Assembly (NCBI RefSeq): GCF_001750165.1
Contig: NZ_CP015412.1
Location: 930,001-994,000 of the forward strand
Direction of reading: 5' to 3'
Source: Pseudoalteromonas luteoviolacea
GTDB lineage: Bacteria; Pseudomonadota; Gammaproteobacteria; Enterobacterales; Alteromonadaceae
Length of the DNA stretch: 64,000 nucleotides
Below are positions 9,822 through 18,915 of the stretch, piece after piece. Made by a program: the position numbers and the translations under genes. The notes beneath the pieces were generated by a model that had not been told where the DNA came from, ran no database searches, and saw nothing but the letters and a program-made list of their open reading frames with translations. Positions within the stretch are counted from its first letter, which is position 1. Each line of letters opens with the position of its first letter.

Positions 9822-10760
9822 ATGTCTCTAAATAAAAGTGAGAAACCAGTCAAATCTATCGAAGAAATGCTCGATGAATATGAAAAAGAAAAAGCAGCTG
9901 CAACAGGTGAAGAGAGAAAAAAGTTTGATCGAATTGAGAAAAGAAGTGCGAATAGGCGTAAATATGTAGCTCAAGGTTTATATGACGAAGAATTATCAAA
10001 GCAGCATTTACATCATCAAAGTTACGAGGAGCGTTTAGCTAAAGCTGCCGAACTTAATGGTTGTGATTTCAAAAAATCAAACTTGAAAAATGAAGCATTT
10101 GTTTCTCGAGAGCACACAGATATAGATCACCATATCGGCTGGTGCGATGGACAAGTGGTTGGTATAAGAAGAGCCCCAGGTATTTGGTTAGTATGTCTAT
10201 TAATTGGCTGTATCTTGTTCATATGCGGTGGCGCCGCATTGCTCTTTGGTATTACATCAGGTCCTATTTGGTTAATTATTTTTACGCCCTTAGCCATTGC
10301 AGGGCCTTGGTTTGCGGATCAAGTATTATGGAAAAACCTAGATTGGTTAGACAAAATAGAGTTTAACCGCCATACGGGGCTGGTTCGCACATCCCATACT
10401 TTATTAAGGCGCCCTTTTTATATCCCCATAGAGGATATTGAGCTGTGCCAAGGACCGGTTGTAAAAAATGCCCGTGGAAGTGGTGAGATACCCACAGGCA
10501 GTCTCGTACTTACAAAATATCCTGCGAAGTTTTGGTGGCGCCCTTCTCTTGTTATTTTAGGTGGGATGGAAAAAGATCACTGGACAGCCATTATAAAGTT
10601 TATGGATATAAGCCAGCCAATACATATGGATGTTCACACAACCATAGAAGAGCATTTTCGTGATAATAAAAACGCCATGGGTACTGGCCCGTTTCCTGAA
10701 TCAATGAAAAAGTACTTGGATGCAGAGGATAAGCAGATCAACCGATTTGAGGTTTGGTAG
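9822..10760 (+). CDS. Putative T6SS immunity protein, alpha group, copy 2 (partner of the 5980 effector)
   Basis: A 312-aa protein. The first ~37 and last ~140 residues nearly match the alpha copy at 2112, but residues ~38-55 and the hydrophobic hairpin (~120-170, with G-I-T-S-G-P-I-W) are clearly different. The A-type effectors upstream of the two genes also differ mainly around their membrane region, so toxin and immunity appear to vary together. It sits 23 bp after the effector stop with AAGGATT as ribosome site. The gene is followed by a ~100-bp spacer that recurs after 26521. Confidence 0.68.
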   Translation: MSLNKSEKPVKSIEEMLDEYEKEKAAATGEERKKFDRIEKRSANRRKYVAQGLYDEELSKQHLHHQSYEERLAKAAELNGCDFKKSNLKNEAFVSREHTDIDHHIGWCDGQVVGIRRAPGIWLVCLLIGCILFICGGAALLFGITSGPIWLIIFTPLAIAGPWFADQVLWKNLDWLDKIEFNRHTGLVRTSHTLLRRPFYIPIEDIELCQGPVVKNARGSGEIPTGSLVLTKYPAKFWWRPSLVILGGMEKDHWTAIIKFMDISQPIHMDVHTTIEEHFRDNKNAMGTGPFPESMKKYLDAEDKQINRFEVW

Positions 10761-10866
10761 CGGTTTTGATGCCAAACCAAAAGGATTGAGTTTTAATAGC
10801 GAAAGGAAAGCCAGGGTCCCACAAAAATGGTTTAACTTCCTAGTACGGTAAATTTGCGGGCTTAAT

Positions 10867-11373
10867 TATACTACTGATCGGAGCGGGTATCGCATGGGCA
10901 TTTTCGGAACATCAAGCGTCGGGACAGTCAAGTACCAGCTTTTTGCGCCCATGGTAAACAAAAAAAATGGTGCTGATGTCCGAATGTACTGGAGGAATAT
11001 CAGTCAAGGGGAGCAAACATTTAAACGCATAACTGATCATCAAATTAGCTTGCTAACCTCGGAAATAGAAATTTTTCCAGGTAGAACAGGATGGCAATTT
11101 AGCACCACATATACCAAGTTAGAACAGGTACTCGGTTTGGCACACAATCAAGAAATTGAATTTAAAGCAGAGTTTGTGACTTTCCCTTATGGAAAAGGCG
11201 CCAAGATTCTAGAGCATACTAAGCAAGAATATGCATTGCCTATAAGAGTGAAAAAAGAATATGACAGTTTGTGGCAACAGATAAGAGACAAGCCAAAGCC
11301 AATTCAAGAGTTTCAAGGTGGTATATATGTTAAAAAGGTATTTTTAATGTCTGACTTTCCAGTCATACATTGA
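10867..11373 (+). pseudogene. Orphan C-type effector tail fused to a B-type membrane-segment scrap
   Basis: An ATG at 10894 opens 159 codons. From about residue 8 they align with the last ~145 residues of the A-type effectors (F-A-P-M-V, R-T-G-W, Q-E-Y-A-L-P) but with a clearly distinct sequence, which I call C-type. Bases ~10867-10908 instead match the end of the last hydrophobic segment of B-type effectors, and this match is in another frame. The object is therefore a deletion remnant joining a B-type core to a C-type tail. The gamma-type immunity remnant follows at 11431, which gives the C-tail/gamma link. It is possibly a silent cassette for recombination, like orphan tips of Rhs or CDI loci. 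Confidence 0.65.
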
Positions 11374-11430
11374 TTTTCTCTCGATTAAGGTGAAATTAGT
11401 ATTAACTGGGGTAATAAGGCAAAGTAAATT

Positions 11431-11908
11431 ATGAGTGCTAAAAAAAGTATCGAGCAAATTAGAGCTGATATGGAAGAGCAGAAAAAAAATGCTACAGGTG
11501 ACGAGAAAGCAATTTTTGAGTTACTGGAACTAAGGAGAAAGAATCGTGTTTCTTATCGAAAATCTAACGTTTTTTACGAAGACGTGCCAAAAGACCACCT
11601 TCATCATCAGACATATGAGCAACGTCTTGCAAAAGCTGCACAGTTAAATGGCTGCGAGTTTAAAGAAGCTAAGCCATTTAAAAAGCCGTTTTCATCGCGG
11701 GAGCACCATGGCACGGATAACAGATCATTGGACAGCCATTTTGAAGTTTATGGATATCAATGAGCCGATACATGAAGACGTACATGAATCAATAGAAGAG
11801 CATTATAAAAAAGATAAAAACGCCATGGGTACGGGCCCTTTTCCTGAAGTGATGAAAAAGTATATTGATCCAGAAGACAAGCAAGTAAGCCGCTGGAAGG
11901 TTTGGTAG
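11431..11908 (+). pseudogene. Chimeric, frameshifted immunity gene (gamma 5' half joined to beta 3' end)
   Basis: Bases 11431 to ~11720 encode a gamma-type N-terminus down to H-H-G-T-D-N. The sequence then jumps, without the membrane hairpin, to a beta-type 3' end starting at D-H-W-T-A-I-L-K, in another frame, ending at 11908. The first frame stops at 11763, giving a 110-aa product with a foreign tail. The junction lies where the two parents share a short similarity (ATCACATTGG and ATCATTGG), which suggests deletion between paralogues. Without the hairpin it should not confer immunity. Confidence 0.75.
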
Positions 11909-11999
11909 TTAGAAACCGTAAAAATACACTTCAACTAAAGTAGAAGCTTTTTGAATGAAAAAGCACCAGTAGTATTTTATAGATCAAGGAAAAGATCGG
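11909..11999 (+). promoter_or_regulatory. Effector leader, copy 2, with hairpin 11946-11964
   Basis: Identical over 91 bp to 5889-5979, although here the preceding gene is the chimeric immunity remnant. Identity of a non-coding stretch next to a nearly identical ~1.6-kb coding module suggests that leader and effector N-terminus were copied as one block. Confidence 0.5.
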
Positions 12000-14900
12000 A
12001 TGACAAGTACAGCTCCCACTAGCGTCAATGAGCAAGGCGCTTATCGCGAATTGGTGTTTGAAGGCTATGCCAGTGACTCAGAGCAAGTCTCATTGATGAT
12101 CAAAGATTACAGCGAAGATCAGGCAAAAACTGGTTTTTATAAAATTCCGCTGGGCTTTGCCAACACCACACAAAACAATAACAACGCCGATGTTGAGTTG
12201 GTGTACATTTACCCCTTGTGTGAGTGCACCCCAGATGGCGCCGCTGAGCGCAAACTAACGAACTTAAGACCCGGATATTTATACATTTATGTGGACGGTC
12301 ACTTATGGCGCGAGCTTGAAGTCACAGAGCACGAAGAAGAAGACATTTCTTATTTTAAAGATGTGAACCTCGCGTACCAAAAAGGCCCGCAAGCGTGGCG
12401 CATTGATGAGCACGGCCAAGTTGGTGAGCGCGTGGCAACGGGTGAGCAGCTCAAGCAAGTTTTGGTGCCCAATAAATTGTATGATCAGCCATGCCGAGTA
12501 GAAATTGCATTCAGTGAAACTCAGTGGTGCTGGCGACAAATTGAAGCCTTTGGCGGCATGAGCGAAAACGATCCGCGCTTAAACTATGGGCCAAGCGTAA
12601 AACCGGGCACCAATGATGACGCCGCCAGCGAGCGCCGTAGCCAACGTATGCAAGTGCTTGATAAATTAGGTAACTATGCACAAGGCTACAGCAATGATGA
12701 GGCGCCACAGCACATCCCACTACCGCGTATGCCAAAAAATGGCTTGCACCGCCCGGTATTAAAAGACCCAATCGGCGTAGCCCGTTATCTTGCCGCTGAA
12801 ATCGTCTCAGAGCGTAAAAACATCCAGCAATTATCGATGGAGTCTATCAAAGGCGCGTCCCTCACCACCGATGATTTTGAAGACTTTGCACCAGAGCAAA
12901 AAAACATTTCTAAACATGTGCTGGCGACCACCATTCAGTCGCAGTTTTTTGCGTTTCCCAATACCACCCAGCAAAAAGTAGACCTTGGCATGTCGGTCTC
13001 TGAGCATGAGCAAGACATGGCACAAAACTACAAAAGCTGGGTGCGCGCTGGTTTTTCAAAGTATGAGTTTAGACGCTACTTAAAAACCGAACAGGCACTG
13101 ACCTCTGCCCGCGCCATCAATGTGCAAAAGTCATTTGGCTTTGACCATATCACCCGCGAAGACGAGCCAATGAGCTTTTACCAAGCGGTGAAGGACTATG
13201 GCTATTACGAAGATGTAAGACGAAACTTTGTGTATGAGCTGATAAGCGATGTCACCGCGCCTTACACTGATCTCACCAAAACCTTAATTGAAAGCTTTTT
13301 AGTACATGACTCAGATTTTACGGCTGCCAAGCAAATCGACGATGAGGACATGGGCCAAGAGCTGATGTTAAAAGTGCTGGGCACGCACCCCTTAGATACT
13401 GAAAACGCAGCCAACAGTTTAAAGCTGACCGCGCTGATGTACCCGAAAAAGACCGGCACTGCATTGAGCGATTATGAGTGCGCGCGCAGAGAAAGCAGTG
13501 ACCCATTCGATACAGTTTTTTCAGTTGAATTACAGCAACAAATTCAGCAAGACATAGACGAAGGCTTAATGTCTGGCGAGCAACGCGAATTTTGGCGCCG
13601 TGCTTCGCATGTGGTATGGGGCGTATTGGCTGTGAGTTTTTCAGTGCCAACCAGTTATTATGCAGCAGGGGGGTCTGGCAAAGATTTTAAAGCACACAGT
13701 GCTGATAGAAATACACAAGAAGAGAGGTTGAGATCGCAACGTTCAGAGATTCAAAAAGAAATAGACAACCTACACGACAGTATTGCATTGAAGCAACAGG
13801 AGATCAGTGCTAGGCAAGCTGCAAATGCACAAGTGCGTCAAGAGTTACAGTCTGGGCTATTTGGAGAGGGTAAATCAATACTAGATAGTATGGATCAGAT
13901 TTTAGCTAACAGAATGGAAGAGTTAGAAGCGCTTCATGATAACCATAGTCGGGCGCGTGCTAGGCTGATCCGCACCAAGCAAAATTTAAAGCTGTTACAC
14001 CAAAGCGGTGAGTATTATCAAGGTAGGTCGTTTCGAGATCTTTTATTACGTGAAGTGCCACACACTCGCTATATGCATTTAGCTAAAGTGATGACAGGCG
14101 ATTTGCTGACAGAAATAGATATTGATGTTAACGATTATTACTCTAACAAATTACCTGATGGCAAAGTACCGCTTAACTTTTTAGATAAAGCCAAACGCGC
14201 CCAAGAGAGCTTGCTAAAGCTTGAACGGGCTGCAGAAGGGTTTGATAGTGCCTATGAGAGCCCGCAAACAGATCCTTTAGTAAAAGCAAAAATAGACGAA
14301 TTTGCTTCTATTGAAGCGCGATTAGACCACATCCTAGAGCTGGATGGCTCTTTGGATGAAGTGCTTAAAGTGATGGAAAAACAGCAAGCTGATATAGAAG
14401 CTGGGCAAACACGAATTAAGAAAACTTTAGTAGTTATGGATTTGTCAGTTGTAGAAAGCTTGAAAGAAAAAATAAGAGATAACAGGAAGCAAATTAACAC
14501 GGAAAAACTCACAAAGTTTGAAACAGCATGGAAACTTGATGGGTTGTCTCATGATAATGAAGCATTGGGTAAAATGGCCCAAATGAACATTAACCCTGCA
14601 ACATTAGATGTGGTATTGAGAAACCTGTTACCTGTTGTTGCCATGCTAGAAGTCGCAAATTTTTTTAGTACATTAAGTGACCCTAATGCATCGACATTAG
14701 CAAAAGTATCAGCAGCTCTGGATGCTGTGGACATTATGGGTAATATTGGTCTAAATATGGTGGAAAGAAAAATAGGCCTGCCCTCACCAAAGCAGTGCTA
14801 TGCAATCATACGAAGTAAAGCAGTCCCTCCAAGTGCGTTAACAAAGCGTTTTTGGTGGTCATCCCAATTAAAATTTAAAGTATATGGCTCACTGACGGTA

Positions 14901-15665
14901 AACGCATTGACCTTTGTTGCCAGTGCGGTCAGCACTTATGTCGCTTTTAGTAACATGATGTCAGCATATGAACGCGGCGATGACACACAAGCACTTTCCC
15001 AAGGCTTAATGATGACTGGGGCGGCGAGTATGACCTTATCATCCCTCTTCGGCATATTGGCTAAATCGAGTTTGGTATTTCAGAGTGCAGCGCTTGTGTC
15101 ATTGGCTTCGGGGCTTGCGATTGCGGGCGTGATTATATTATTGATCGGAGCGGGTATCGCATGGGCATTTTCGGAAGAGCCGATAGAGGCTTGGCTGGAG
15201 GCTTGCCACTGGGGCAAAAGCAAGACTCGCTTCAAAAATGATGACAGTCATGATGCGACGATCCGTGCAGCCCAATGGGAGGAAAACCCAGAGTTGGCAT
15301 TGCATGATTTATACAACACGCTCTATCGCCCCAATTTATCGATTACCTCTATCAATGTGATTGGCTCTGTGAAGTTTTCATTCAGCGTGCCTCTTTCATA
15401 TCCAGAAAATGGCGCAAAATTGGTATTTATGTACAAAAAGCAAGGTGATGACGACTTTAGTATTTTATCAAGGTACCAAATTAGTCAAATGGTCGATACG
15501 ATTGAACTCTATCCCAATCGCACTGGTTGGGAGTTTGTAACTGCCCCAATTTTAGTACAGCCCATTAGTAGAATTATGCTGCCTCAAGATAGCTCATTGG
15601 AGTTTGGTCTCCTAGTGCATCGTGAGGCCGTTCATAATTATAAATATCTAACCATTCATCTGTAA
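12000..15665 (+). CDS. T6SS MIX/VasX-like effector, B-type, 3' end replaced by IS sequence
   Basis: 1221 codons. Residues 1 to ~1178 are effector; the last ~42 are read from the end of the inserted element. The N-terminal ~535 residues match the A-type protein at 5980, including the MIX-like motif. After R-E-F-W-R-R-A-S it switches to the B-type body (coiled coil ~560-640, variable patch ~817-845, hydrophobic segments ~875-900, 960-985 and 1000-1060). The beta-rich tail is cut after T-G-W-E-F and its native end survives at 16722-16969. Loss of ~80 tail residues probably inactivates or retargets the toxin. The apparent beta partner at 17024 remains intact. Confidence 0.75.
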   Translation: MTSTAPTSVNEQGAYRELVFEGYASDSEQVSLMIKDYSEDQAKTGFYKIPLGFANTTQNNNNADVELVYIYPLCECTPDGAAERKLTNLRPGYLYIYVDGHLWRELEVTEHEEEDISYFKDVNLAYQKGPQAWRIDEHGQVGERVATGEQLKQVLVPNKLYDQPCRVEIAFSETQWCWRQIEAFGGMSENDPRLNYGPSVKPGTNDDAASERRSQRMQVLDKLGNYAQGYSNDEAPQHIPLPRMPKNGLHRPVLKDPIGVARYLAAEIVSERKNIQQLSMESIKGASLTTDDFEDFAPEQKNISKHVLATTIQSQFFAFPNTTQQKVDLGMSVSEHEQDMAQNYKSWVRAGFSKYEFRRYLKTEQALTSARAINVQKSFGFDHITREDEPMSFYQAVKDYGYYEDVRRNFVYELISDVTAPYTDLTKTLIESFLVHDSDFTAAKQIDDEDMGQELMLKVLGTHPLDTENAANSLKLTALMYPKKTGTALSDYECARRESSDPFDTVFSVELQQQIQQDIDEGLMSGEQREFWRRASHVVWGVLAVSFSVPTSYYAAGGSGKDFKAHSADRNTQEERLRSQRSEIQKEIDNLHDSIALKQQEISARQAANAQVRQELQSGLFGEGKSILDSMDQILANRMEELEALHDNHSRARARLIRTKQNLKLLHQSGEYYQGRSFRDLLLREVPHTRYMHLAKVMTGDLLTEIDIDVNDYYSNKLPDGKVPLNFLDKAKRAQESLLKLERAAEGFDSAYESPQTDPLVKAKIDEFASIEARLDHILELDGSLDEVLKVMEKQQADIEAGQTRIKKTLVVMDLSVVESLKEKIRDNRKQINTEKLTKFETAWKLDGLSHDNEALGKMAQMNINPATLDVVLRNLLPVVAMLEVANFFSTLSDPNASTLAKVSAALDAVDIMGNIGLNMVERKIGLPSPKQCYAIIRSKAVPPSALTKRFWWSSQLKFKVYGSLTVNALTFVASAVSTYVAFSNMMSAYERGDDTQALSQGLMMTGAASMTLSSLFGILAKSSLVFQSAALVSLASGLAIAGVIILLIGAGIAWAFSEEPIEAWLEACHWGKSKTRFKNDDSHDATIRAAQWEENPELALHDLYNTLYRPNLSITSINVIGSVKFSFSVPLSYPENGAKLVFMYKKQGDDDFSILSRYQISQMVDTIELYPNRTGWEFVTAPILVQPISRIMLPQDSSLEFGLLVHREAVHNYKYLTIHL

Positions 15666-16302
15666 TGTCACGAACCTGCTGAAGTGACTCAAACAGATAT
15701 AAATCCAACACTTCTTCTCGATAGCTGCGATTAAATCGCTCAACAAAACCGTTCTGATATGGACTACCTGGTTCAATAAACTCAAGTTTTATGCACTGTT
15801 CTGCAGCCCAGCTATCTAAAGCATTTGACGTAAACTCAGGACCATTATCCACTCGAATTTGTTTTGGCTTTCCACGCCATGCTATGACCCGTTCTAGGAC
15901 TCGGATAACTCGCTCAGCCGTGAGGCTTGTATCAACCTCAATGGCTAACGCTTGACGGTTGTAATCATCCAGCACATTCAGTGTTCTAAAACGATGTCCG
16001 TAGCTGAGCGCATCGCTCATAAAATCCATCGACCACGACTCATTATGTTTTCCCGGTGCGCTTAACGGCTTTGGTGTGCGTGTTGGTACACGGCGTTTTC
16101 CTTTTCGTCTAAGGTTAAGCTTGAGCATGTTATATACTCGCTCAACACGCTTTTTATTCCATACTTTGCCTTGATGTCTAAGTCGTTTAAACAGCTTAGG
16201 CATACCCCATCTAGGATGCCGCTCAACAAGCGTCAGCAAAGAATCAATCACATCATCATCCGACGGTCGCTTGCATTTATAGTAATAAACACTGCGACTC
16301 AA
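15574..16302 (-). CDS. IS3-family transposase OrfB (DDE integrase core)
   Basis: A 242-aa rve-type integrase core with the DDE triad visible in order: D of S-M-D-F-M, D of R-V-D-N-G-P-E and E of N-G-F-V-E-R-F-N-R. An HTH_21-like segment with R-W-G-M-P-K-L lies near the N-terminus. It is normally made as an OrfA-OrfB fusion by -1 frameshifting; the frame continues upstream of the ATG to the slippery site at 16392-16398. It is full length with no internal stop. Confidence 0.92.
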   Translation of the reverse strand: MSRSVYYYKCKRPSDDDVIDSLLTLVERHPRWGMPKLFKRLRHQGKVWNKKRVERVYNMLKLNLRRKGKRRVPTRTPKPLSAPGKHNESWSMDFMSDALSYGHRFRTLNVLDDYNRQALAIEVDTSLTAERVIRVLERVIAWRGKPKQIRVDNGPEFTSNALDSWAAEQCIKLEFIEPGSPYQNGFVERFNRSYREEVLDLYLFESLQQVRDITDEWLDIYNYERPHDALGDQTPMSYLEAA

Positions 16303-16385
16303 ACCAGCTACGTCACAAGCAAATGCAACACTTACCTCAAATCTCGCACATAAATGCTCGACCCAAGCTCTGCGTCTACTCGTTT

Positions 16386-16652
16386 TTACAGCTTTTTTGA
16401 GATGATTTCCTCGAGCATTGAGTGTTTTAAACTGAGAGTCGCAAACATATCTTTTAGCTTGCGATTTTCATCTTCAAGCTCTTTTAAACGTTTTACATCA
16501 GAGGCTTCCATCCCACCATATTTAGAACGCCACTTATAAAATGTACTTTGACCAACACCATGTTTACGGCATATTTCCGGTACAGGCACACCTGATTCAG
16601 CTTCTTTGATCATGCCGACGATCTGTGTTTCAGTGAACTTACTTTTTCGCAT
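16386..16652 (-). CDS. IS3-family transposase OrfA (helix-turn-helix)
   Basis: An 88-aa protein starting M-R-K-S-K-F-T-E and typical of IS407-like OrfA. The N-terminal helix-turn-helix (about 8-40, with C-R-K-H-G-V) binds the IS ends. A leucine-zipper-like helix (about 55-85) mediates oligomerisation. Its last codons lie over the A6G shift site, so a fraction of ribosomes would enter the orfB frame. Confidence 0.9.
   Translation of the reverse strand: MRKSKFTETQIVGMIKEAESGVPVPEICRKHGVGQSTFYKWRSKYGGMEASDVKRLKELEDENRKLKDMFATLSLKHSMLEEIISKKL
16392..16398 (-). other. Programmed -1 frameshift site of the IS
   Basis: On the minus strand the sequence AAAAAAG lies four codons before the orfA stop. 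The orfB frame is exactly -1 relative to orfA. This is the usual arrangement for producing the fused transposase in IS3 elements. Confidence 0.8.
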
Positions 16653-16721
16653 CGTAAAATTTCCTTCTTATATTGATAGAAATTCTACTTATGAACTGTT
16701 TCAGTTTATGGGGGAGTTACA

Positions 16722-16969
16722 AGTTTACCACGACCTATTCAAGAATTAAGCATGCTTTAGGTGTTCAACAAGACATGAGACTTGAGTTTAAAGTGCTCTA
16801 TGCTATTTACCCAAGAGGTGTAAGTGAGCCCATCATTCATGGTACTAAGCAAGAGTTTGTGTTGCCAATTCGCTTTAAACGTCATGCAGTTTCTAAGGTG
16901 GAGCAACTTCATGGTGGTTTAGCTATGAATGCTATTTATACTGAGCCATCGAGTCTTTTGGCACTATAA
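16722..16969 (+). pseudogene. Severed tail of the B-type effector beyond the IS
   Basis: In the interrupted frame this encodes the last ~80 residues of the effector begun at 12000. They match the tail at 22446-22695 (T-T-T-Y-S-x-I-K-H-A-L-G, G-T-K-Q-E-F-V-L-P-I-R-F) but differ in the final ~25. A local ATG exists upstream inside the IS at 16691 but has no convincing ribosome site, so translation is unlikely. Confidence 0.8.
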
Positions 16970-17023
16970 ATGGCGAATAATTAGTAAATTAAGTTTAAAA
17001 GTTAGTTTAGTTGGTGAAGGGAA

Positions 17024-17908
17024 ATGCAAGAAAATTCTGATGATTATATAAAGCAGTGGCGTGAAGAAAAGCTTAAAGATATTGAGTGTAGAGACGAAAA
17101 TATCGGGAAATACCTTAAAAATAACGTTTATTTAGAAGATGTTCCAAATGATTGTTTGCACCATATGAATTATAAAGAGCGTCTAGAATTGGCATCAAGG
17201 TTAAATAATTGTGATTTCAAAATAGCTAAGCCCTATAAAAAGAAGTTTTTGTCACGGGAGCATACTGATCATGATTACCACATTGGAAATTGTGATGGAC
17301 AAGTATTGGTTTTACGTAGAGCCCCTGGAATTTGGCTGGTTTGCATATTTCTTTCCGTTCTTTGCTTTCCCGCTGGACTTGGTTTTTTCTTTGAGGGGGT
17401 ATTCCATGGACCGAATTGGCTAATGCCAGTTGCGTTAGCGCTTTTTTTTATTGGCCCTTGGTTGACTTATAAGTTATGGAAAAAGCTGGATTGGTTAGAC
17501 AAGATTGAGTTTAACCGCCATACCGGACTTGTGCGAACCTCACATACCCTATTGCGACGGCCATTTTATGTTCCGATTGAAGACGTTGAAATGTGTGAAG
17601 GGCCAATCATTCAAGCGGCGAGAGGAGGAGGTGAAATGGCAACTGGCGGATTGGTATTGACTAAGTACCCAGCTAAGTTTTGGTGGCGGCCAACCATTGC
17701 CACGTTTGGGGGGATGGAAAAAGATCATTGGACAGCCATTCTCAAGTTTATGGATATTAATGAGCCTATACATGAAGACGTACATGAATCAATAGAAAAG
17801 CATTATAAAAAAAATAAAAACGCCATGGGCACAGGCCCGTTTCCGGAATCAATGAAAAAGTACTTGGATGCAGAGGATAAGCAGATAAACCGATTTGAGG
17901 TTTGGTAG
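17024..17908 (+). CDS. Putative T6SS immunity protein, beta group, copy 3 (partner of the IS-disrupted effector)
   Basis: A 294-aa protein. The N-terminus (M-Q-E-N-S-D-D-Y) is shared in style with 22724 but not with the M-S-Q-E beta copies. The hydrophobic hairpin (~101-150) has the G-V-F-H-G-P-N-W variant. The C-terminal ~30 residues are alpha-type, another sign of 3'-end exchange. It follows a B-type tail by 54 bp with GAAGGGAA as ribosome site, so it is the expected partner of the interrupted toxin and is kept although that toxin is broken. Confidence 0.65.
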   Translation: MQENSDDYIKQWREEKLKDIECRDENIGKYLKNNVYLEDVPNDCLHHMNYKERLELASRLNNCDFKIAKPYKKKFLSREHTDHDYHIGNCDGQVLVLRRAPGIWLVCIFLSVLCFPAGLGFFFEGVFHGPNWLMPVALALFFIGPWLTYKLWKKLDWLDKIEFNRHTGLVRTSHTLLRRPFYVPIEDVEMCEGPIIQAARGGGEMATGGLVLTKYPAKFWWRPTIATFGGMEKDHWTAILKFMDINEPIHEDVHESIEKHYKKNKNAMGTGPFPESMKKYLDAEDKQINRFEVW

Positions 17909-17936
17909 CAAATAACGGAGATTTACAAATTTAAGG

Positions 17937-18824
17937 ATGAAGATGAGTCAAGAAGTATTAACAGAAGAGGAAATTAGAGAGCAGCAGCTGGAAGCAATGC
18001 GCTTGAGAAGTAGCAATGTTTCAAAATACACAGATTTAGGCTTTTATTATTTAGATTTATCAAAAGAGTATTTGCATCATAGTAACTATGAAGACCGTTT
18101 GGCTATGGCTGCAAAACTTAATGGTTGTGGATTTAAAGTAGCAAAACCCTTCAAAAGACCATTTAGTGATAGAGAACATACTGATGAATTCCATCATATT
18201 GGCGATTGTGATGGACAAGTGGTGGCTTTGCGCAGAGCACCCGGCATTTGGCTTGTTTGTTTTTTTCTTTCTCTTTTTGGATTTTTGGGTGGTTTTGGCT
18301 TTTTTGTTTTTGGACTAATTACAGGGCCCGCTTGGTGGATTCTGGCAGGTATAGCATTATTTATTATCGGCCCTTGGTTGACTTATAAGTTATGGAAAAA
18401 GCTGGATTGGTTAGACAAGATTGAGTTTAACCGCCATACCGGACTTGTGCGAACCTCACATACCCTATTGCGACGGCCATTTTATGTTCCGATTGAAGAC
18501 GTTGAAATGTGTGAAGGGCCAATCATTCAAGCTGCGAGAGGGGGAGGTGAAATGGCAACTGGCGGACTGGTGTTGACTAAGTATCCAGCCAAGTTTTGGT
18601 GGCGGCCAACCATTGCTACTTTTGGGGGAATGGAAAGAGATCATTGGACAGCCATTTTGAAGTTTATGGATATCAATGAGCCGATACATGAAGACGTACA
18701 TGATTCAATAGAGGATCACTATAAAAAAAATAAGAATGCTATGGGTACGGGCCCTTTTCCTGAAGTGATGAAAAAGTATATTGATCCAGAAGACAAGCAA
18801 GTAAGCCGCTGGAAGGTGTGGTAG
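17937..18824 (+). CDS. Putative T6SS immunity protein, beta group, copy 4
   Basis: A 295-aa near-duplicate of 3076-3963. The start region, N-terminus and hairpin are almost the same, and the same 28-bp spacer and doubled ATG (17937 and 17943) are present. The 3' quarter differs slightly (E-D-V-H-D-S-I-E-D). It sits immediately before leader copy 3, in the same place that 4992 holds before leader copy 1. Confidence 0.65.
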   Translation: MKMSQEVLTEEEIREQQLEAMRLRSSNVSKYTDLGFYYLDLSKEYLHHSNYEDRLAMAAKLNGCGFKVAKPFKRPFSDREHTDEFHHIGDCDGQVVALRRAPGIWLVCFFLSLFGFLGGFGFFVFGLITGPAWWILAGIALFIIGPWLTYKLWKKLDWLDKIEFNRHTGLVRTSHTLLRRPFYVPIEDVEMCEGPIIQAARGGGEMATGGLVLTKYPAKFWWRPTIATFGGMERDHWTAILKFMDINEPIHEDVHDSIEDHYKKNKNAMGTGPFPEVMKKYIDPEDKQVSRWKVW

Positions 18825-18915
18825 TTAGAAACCGTAAAAATACACTTCAACTAAAGTAGAAGCTTTTTGAATGAAAAAGCACCAGTAGTATTTTATAGAT
18901 CAAGGAAAAGATCGG
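18825..18915 (+). promoter_or_regulatory. Effector leader, copy 3, with hairpin 18862-18880
   Basis: The third identical 91-bp copy. In each case the leader directly abuts the stop of a gene ending with a beta-type 3' end, so the block copied during array growth probably runs from the 3' end of a beta gene into the effector N-terminus. Confidence 0.5.

Larger units (their letters stand above)
15536..16721 (-). mobile_element. IS3-family (IS407/IS51-like) insertion sequence, 1186 bp
   Basis: The ends are TGTAACTGCCCC at 15536 and, on the other strand, TGTAACTCCCCC at 16721, a TG...CA-bounded imperfect inverted repeat typical of IS3. The insertion duplicated 4 bp of target, AGTT at 15532-15535 and 16722-16725. 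Removing the element and one copy restores the uninterrupted effector frame seen at 22446. Two overlapping-frame genes (orfA, orfB) lie on the minus strand. A 4-bp duplication fits the IS407 group. Terminal repeats, target duplication and both genes are intact, so the insertion is probably recent and the element may still be active. Confidence 0.92.

Noticed and set aside
15574..15665. The 42-residue end of the disrupted effector as a natural domain
   Set aside because: It is read from the IS end, antisense to the orfB 3' end, and is absent from the paralogue at 22446.
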